From: Avena insularis | Lineage: Eukaryota; Streptophyta; Magnoliopsida; Poales; Poaceae | Direction: 5' to 3' | Assembly (NCBI GenBank): GCA_023614405.1 | Contig: JAJUPC010000231.1 | Location: 471,586 to 535,585 of the forward strand | DNA: 64,000 bases | Notes under the pieces: generated by a model | The model's database searches: none | What the model was told of the DNA's origin: nothing | What the model saw: the letters and a program-made list of their open reading frames with translations, nothing else | Position numbers and translations under genes: made by a program | In this document: positions 58,731 to 64,000 of the stretch, piece after piece | How the letters are laid out: each line of letters begins with the position of its first letter | How positions within the stretch are numbered: the stretch's first letter is position 1

Positions 58731-61700
58731 TTGTAAATGTTGTGACATTCTTCCCGCTGATTCCTATGTTAACTCTTGGGTATTTGATAATCGGATCTTG
58801 CTCATATTTGCAATTCATGCAGGGCTAATAAGGACCAGAGAAGTGCGTATGGGCTTAAGGATTTCGCTGCCGAAATAAAGCAAGGGTTGCTGCATTGTTC
58901 GTCAGCCATGCAACTTCACCTTCCGTCGATTTATCATGGATTTGAATAATTGTTATTACATTCCTAGTATGGGTTGAAACATTTTATCACCTTCATGTTT
59001 GATGAGGATGGTTATTCATTCGTGAGTGCAAACAATGGTTGTGTAATCTCTAAGAATGATATGTTTATATTAATGCTCCCATTGTGAATGGGTTATTTAT
59101 TTTAAATCTTGATGATGCATCCTTACAATGTTAAAGCTAAAAAGGCTTCGCCTAATGATTTGAGTCCTACCTATTTATGGCATTGTCGCTTGGGGCATAT
59201 AAGTGAAAAGCGATGAAGAAGATCCATGGTGATGGTCTTCAACTTCGCTTGATTTTGAATCATACGAGACATGTCAAGCTTTTTACTTGAAAGATGACCA
59301 AGTCGCCTTTTTCGGGTTTACCCGAGAGAGTTTGCATTTGTTGGAACTTATACATACTGATGTATGTGGGCCAATGTGCACGACATCCGTAGGAGGATAT
59401 CACTACTTCATTACTTTTATCGATGATTTCAGCAGATATGGTTATGTCTACTTGATGAGGCATCACTCAAACTTTTGAAAGGTTCAAAGAGTTTCGGAGT
59501 GAAGTAGAGAATCAACGTGGCAAGAAAATAAAGGCCTCGGCGATCTGATCGTGGAGGTGAATATTTGAGTCACGTAATTTAGTAATCATCTTAAGAGTTG
59601 CGGAATTGTTCCATAATTTACGCCACTAACGCCTCAAAGGAACGGGGTCTCCTAACAGCTTAATCAAACTTTGTTGGACATGGTTCGATCTATGATGAGC
59701 CAAATGGATTTACCATTATCATTTTGGGGTTACGCCTAGAAACAAATGCTTTCACACTTAATAGGGTACCATCTAACAGTAGTTAAGACACCATATGAGA
59801 TATGGATCCGAAAGAATCCCGCTTGTTCTTTTCTAAAGATTTGGGGTTGTAATGCATTTGTCAAGCGATTTCAATGCATGCCAACACCCAAATCAGATAA
59901 GTGCATTTTCGTGGATATCCGAGGGAAACCTTAGGGTATTACTTCTACAACCGAGAAGAGGGCAGTGTTTGTCGTCAGAAGGTGTTTTCCTAGAGAAAGA
60001 GTTTCTGCAAAGGAACGAGTGGAAGGTTAAAAGTACTTGAAGAAGTTCAAGATGAGCCAGTTGGGGATGCTTCTACGAGTGATGCTATTGTAGCGTAACA
60101 AGTTGAGGAACCCGTGGCAACAGTAAGCACCACAACCACGGTTGTCGGCGAGGCTCGAAGCTGGAATTATTATTGTTAGAAATGATGAGCTCACACCTAT
60201 GCGTAAGCGATGGTGGACCCACTGTGGAAATGGATGATCGCCATGAGATCCGAGATAGAGTCCATGGGAGACAATCAAGTTTGGGACTTGGTCGACCTGC
60301 TCGATGGTTTTAAAGCCATCGAAAAGTAAAATGGATCTATAAGAAGAAGATTGATATGGATGGAAATGTTCACATCCATAAAGCTCGACTTGTTGCAAAA
60401 GGTTTTCTACAAGTTCAAGGATTTGACTATTTATTTGCACTTTCGCCTCGTAGCTTACGCTTAAATCTATAAGGATAATTTAGCCATTGCTGCACATTTA
60501 AACTATGAAATATGGCAGATGGATGTCAAGACGGCTTCCTAAATGGAACTTAACTAAGGACGGTATATGATGCACTCAAGGTTTTGTCGATCCAAACAAT
60601 GCCGAAAGGTATGCAAACTCTCAAGTCCATTTATGGGCAAAGCAAGCATCTCGAGTTGGAACATTCGATTTGATGAAGTTGTAAAAGGAGTTTGGCTTCA
60701 TCAAAACGTCTACAAGAACCTTGTGTTTACAAGAAGGAAAGTGGGAGCGCTGGTATTTCTAATCTTATATGTAGATGACATATTGTTGATTGGAAATGAC
60801 ATTCCTATGCTCGAGTGTGTTAAGACCTCATTGAAAAAAATATTTTTTGATGAAGGACTTGGGAGAAGCGCATATATTCTCGGGGCATCAAGATCTATAG
60901 AGACAGATCAAGGAGGATAATTGGATTAAGCCGTGAGTACACACGCTGACAAAGTGTTGAAACGGTTCAGCATGGAAGAGGCTAAGAAGGGTTCTGCTCC
61001 ATGTCTCACGGCATAAAACTCAGCAAGACTCCGCCTTCGAAAGAATCGATGAGCGTGAGCACGAGTAGGGTTCCATATGCTTCTGCTATTGAATCCATCA
61101 TGTATGCAATGATATGTACTACCAGATGTTTCCTTTTCTATGCCTAAGTGTTACGAGCAGATATCAAAATGATCCAGTGAATAACGATTGGGCCGTAAAG
61201 AACATCTCTGGCACTTTAAAAGGACTAAGGATGTCTTAGTTTATGGAGGTGAGGATGAACTCAAAGAAGGGGTTACACAGATGAAGTTACCTTAACGACT
61301 CGTATGATTCAAATCGCAATCAGGTTATGTGTTTGTCTTGAATGGTGGTGTGTTGGAGATGGAAAAGTTCCAAGCAAGATATCCTCTTCAACGTGTTGAA
61401 TATATTGCTGCTCAAGGCAAGAAAGGAAGGTGTTTGATTAGAATTTCGATCCCTCCTCCATAGGAAATTCGTGAACAGGCACGCCCAATCCTTTGGACGC
61501 TTATTGCGACAGATAATACGAAAAGTGCTATTGCACAGGCCAAGGAACCCAGACAAAGACCGTAAGAACAAACATATTCGCATGCTACCATCGATTCGAG
61601 AGTTCGCTGAAGATGGTAGTGTCTGATATGCAAAATACATATGGACCAAATGTTGGCAGATCCCTTGACTATTTCTCTCCTAGCTGCATGCATGAAGCCG

Positions 61701-61750
61701 CATTAACAGAGAGCAATTGCATTAGATACATTTTAGATTGACTCTAGTGC
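58731..61750 (+). pseudogene. Copia pol: protease, integrase, RT, RNase H
   Basis: Protease remnant NSWVFD near 58773 (the usual D-T-G is lost to an indel). Integrase: YLWHCRLGHIS near 59170, LIHTDVCGPM with the first Asp near 59350, and SDRGGEYL near 59548. RT: YVDDILLIGND at 60768-60800, with the YVDD box intact. RNase H remnants lie at 61270-61730 (GYVFVLNGGV). The integrase-before-RT order is diagnostic of Copia. Frames are short because of frequent small indels, so no enzyme is functional. Confidence 0.75.
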
Positions 61751-61761
61751 AAGTGGGAGAC
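61751..61761 (+). other. Polypurine tract of Copia element
   Basis: AAGTGGGAGAC immediately before the 3' LTR, the standard Copia form. Confidence 0.8.
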
Positions 61762-63082
61762 TGAAGGAAATATGCCCTAGAGGCAATCATAGAGATGATG
61801 ATATTTCATATGTATCCATGAGTTATTGTAATGTTCCTTGAATATCCATATCGTGCAACTTGTATTGATTGGTAATTACGTGAATTGTTTTGTGAAACTC
61901 TATACTTGTATGGTTATTTAAGAGTTGTCCCTAGTCGGAGTTCATGTGAGGACACACGTGAATAGTTATACTAGCACATCGATTGGTTGATGACTATGTT
62001 TCATAAGTCATGTATATGGAGATGTCAAACCAATGATGTGACACATGTTATGAACATGGGGCCGGAACTTCGACCCAACCTCGAGATCGAAATTAGTTGC
62101 AGCTCTCTCCTCTACACATCGTGTAATGCTTTATTCTTAGACCGAGATTGTCGATGTACTTGAGATGTGGATCACCTACTTGGGGCCATACTTTCAAACA
62201 CCATGATCGTAATGGTAGTTATAAAGGTAGCTTCGGTTTGTCCAAAACATGCTAAAAAGGCATTGTCAATCAAGATGGGATTTGTCCTCTACTTGAGAGA
62301 GATATCTCTCCGCCCCTCTCGAGGATCGGATCCATAAATGCATGGCTGTGCATAGCATATGGTTAAGAGTTAACCTAGTAAAGCGGGATTCAACCACGAC
62401 GGGAAAGGGAGGTCACGTTGAAGCTGTAATTAAATATCATGAGGCAAAGGGATAGATATGTACTAAACCTTGTGATGGTTCGTCTGATATGACTTTTGTA
62501 TGCATTTAGGAATTGCACGCCTTGCTAGAGGCCGGCTACCAACTATTGGACAGTATTAAGTGTATCTGTGTCATGTCTATACGCATATGAACCTCCTATA
62601 ACTGAAGCCTAATGACGATTGTTGGATCCGACCGAATTGAAGTCCAGGCTTAGGCTACTAATGGGCTGCTAATGTAGAAGCCCACTAGGGACGCCTATAT
62701 AAGAGAGGGTAAAGGCAAGCGGGCTGAAGGTTAGAGGTTAGACCTAAGATCATTCCCCAGCCGCCATACTCCTCACGCCAGAGTTGCACGCCATGACCTA
62801 GCAATTGGCTGTCATTCCACGCTCCACCCCAGACGGGTGGATTACCTCGGAGGCGCAGATCTCGTGAAGCGCTATCGAACCGCTAAGGGGAGCTTTTGGG
62901 ACAAGGACAAGGAGGAGACATGGAACGCTCCGCGATCAGCTCAGATATCGCTTCATCAATTCTAACCGTATCAATTTCAAGGAATCAGTGGTAATCCCAT
63001 GATCTATGACAACAAAGAATCCCTTGTACTGGCCGTAGAAATTTTGATTTGGCGCTAGTGTAACCTACCCATATACCCTTCA
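61762..63082 (+). repeat. 3' LTR of Copia element
   Basis: 1321 bp with TATATAAG at 62696-62703. The first 300 bases differ from the 5' LTR at about a dozen places; beyond that small indels become frequent. Confidence 0.9.
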
Positions 63083-64000
63083 TAAGATGGCTTTGATTTT
63101 CTCCGTCCGAATCTCGATTCCACGCTGGGGAAACGATAGCTGGAATAATTTTCCTACCGAACCCGAATACGCACTTCTTAGGGTTAAGCTATCATGTTGT
63201 ATTTCTCCGAGATTATCAAAGGTTTATTTTAAGTCAAGATTAAGTCATTTGACTTTTTTTAGACATCACCAATGACATCGGCCCACATAAGCTGCGGAAC
63301 GCTCCGACCAATTTGTCGTGGAGGCAACGCCAGTACTGTCCGGCTAGTACGAAAATCCGCGCTTTTAGCCTAAAGGGCAACGTGATATAGTAAAACGGTC
63401 GTATGGGTAGTGAATGAAGCGGCCAATTGGTCCGACTTCCTCATCATGATCCGGTGGTATCCTGAGGCGTATCGAGAAAAACATACAAAGTTCCGGAAGC
63501 CAGCCGCCGAGTCAATGATTGGTCAATGCGTAGGCAAAGCGTAACGGATCGCTGGGACATGCTTTGTTCGCCGTAATCAACGACATTCTTAATTCATTGG
63601 TTACCTTTGGGGGACAAGTACAGGATTTGCCACCCATCGGTGTGAAGGACTTCTGAGCAATCTAGCCTTACGAACTTTAGCCATCTCCTTTGTCAATGCG
63701 CTGCCTCTTCCGATCTCCAAAGGCCGTCAGAGAGAGGTTGTTTCAACCGGTTTACATTTTGGATCAATGTTTAAGATATGTTTCATAGTTCTTCTAGGTA
63801 CACCTTTTCATGTCGGCAGGTTGCCGGTGCAAAGATGTCCCCATTCTCACTTGAGGAACCCCGATGAGCGCGCTCTCCTATTTGGGATCCACGCTCATCC
63901 CAATGGCGACGGGTCTTGGAGGTATCGGCCACCACAAGTTCCAATCGCTTGGTCTCGATGGCGGCCTTGAACGCAGGAGCCGGAGATCCGCTTCTTCGAC
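63083..64000 (-). pseudogene. Element 2 pol: reverse transcriptase part
   Basis: Minus strand, approaching the Copia insertion: a damaged YVDD box at about 63275-63290 (small insertions within AYVDD), then FDNL and LNPKKCVFG near 63165-63185, then GKLL-like and RGIE..EKIKA residues up to TAAGA. These match the RT palm and connection of Tat Gypsy elements. Upstream of about 63300 similarity is hard to follow by eye and the element continues past the window end. Confidence 0.6.

Larger units (their letters stand above)
55332..63082 (+). mobile_element. Copia retrotransposon (element 3)
   Basis: LTRs at 55332-56567 and 61762-63082 both start TGAAGGAAATATGCCC and end CCCTTCA. The target duplication TAAGA is perfect (55327-55331 and 63083-63087). 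The primer-binding site and polypurine tract are in place. Removing one TAAGA plus the element makes the minus-strand Gypsy RT frame of element 2 continuous, confirming the insertion point. The internal 5.2 kb has gag, integrase, RT and RNase H in Copia order, all degraded. Confidence 0.9.
47872..64000 (-). mobile_element. Second Tat-lineage Gypsy (element 2), interrupted by a Copia element
   Basis: Read on the minus strand from the right: RT (63083-64000), break at the Copia element, RT end, RNase H and integrase (52959-55331), convergent antisense gene (49019-52449) and 3' LTR (47872-48416). The 5' part lies beyond the window. It sits inside the antisense ORF of element 1, in the opposite direction. 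Confidence 0.8.

Noticed and set aside
1..64000. Host protein-coding gene, tRNA or rRNA
   Set aside because: No frame outside transposable elements shows recognisable domains and no cloverleaf or rRNA motif was noticed; a tool-based scan would be needed to exclude a tRNA.

Overview
The window is intergenic DNA from a large-genome grass, most likely a Triticeae species (wheat, Aegilops, barley or rye relative). This rests on recognised repeat types: Gypsy LTRs opening TGATACGTC, a CACTA element whose subterminal repeats are built on CCCGGTT/AACCGGGAC, and a Copia LTR opening TGAAGGAAATATGCCC. I found no convincing host gene, tRNA, rRNA or CRISPR. Almost every base belongs to transposable elements inserted into one another, and their genes are decayed to different degrees.

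Layout, left to right. 1-2880 is the end of a chimeric Gypsy LTR plus the tail of a Tat-like Gypsy element. The same block recurs 36.48 kb to the right (36484-39302). 2915-5308 holds two abutting LTR pieces in opposite orientation, related to the large LTR element further right. 5336-21861 is a 16.5-kb CACTA transposon with two large minus-strand genes: a TNP2-like transposase at the right end, and an eight-exon Transposase_24/Ulp1-protease gene at the left end. Between them lie tandem arrays (about 155 bp, 668 bp and 167 bp), an unknown ORF with its own TATA box, and a TATA box followed by three short repeated ORFs. The CACTA lies in the gag region of an Athila-like Gypsy element that carries gag-protease but no reverse transcriptase (21862-23896 and 34174-38253). 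That element is interrupted again by a 10.3-kb element with 4.3-kb LTRs that encodes only a zinc-knuckle protein (23897-34173, perfect ATTAT target duplication).

39303 onward is a Tat-lineage Gypsy element on the + strand: 5' LTR, gag, protease, RT, dual RNase H, integrase and an antisense ORF. Its antisense ORF is cut at 47872 by a second Tat-type element in the opposite orientation. The second element's own antisense gene (49019-52449) converges on its pol. That pol is in turn split by a Copia element (55332-63082, perfect TAAGA target duplication), and it resumes at 63083 and runs off the window. The order of insertion can therefore be read directly from what interrupts what.

Most genes are dead, in two different ways. 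In the CACTA genes and the first Tat element, long frames survive and most in-frame stops sit at codons one C-to-T or G-to-A change from Gln, Arg or Trp, as expected from deamination of methylated cytosine. From about 49 kb to the end the decay is mainly by small indels. The only long uninterrupted TE protein is the zinc-knuckle protein at 28217-29164.
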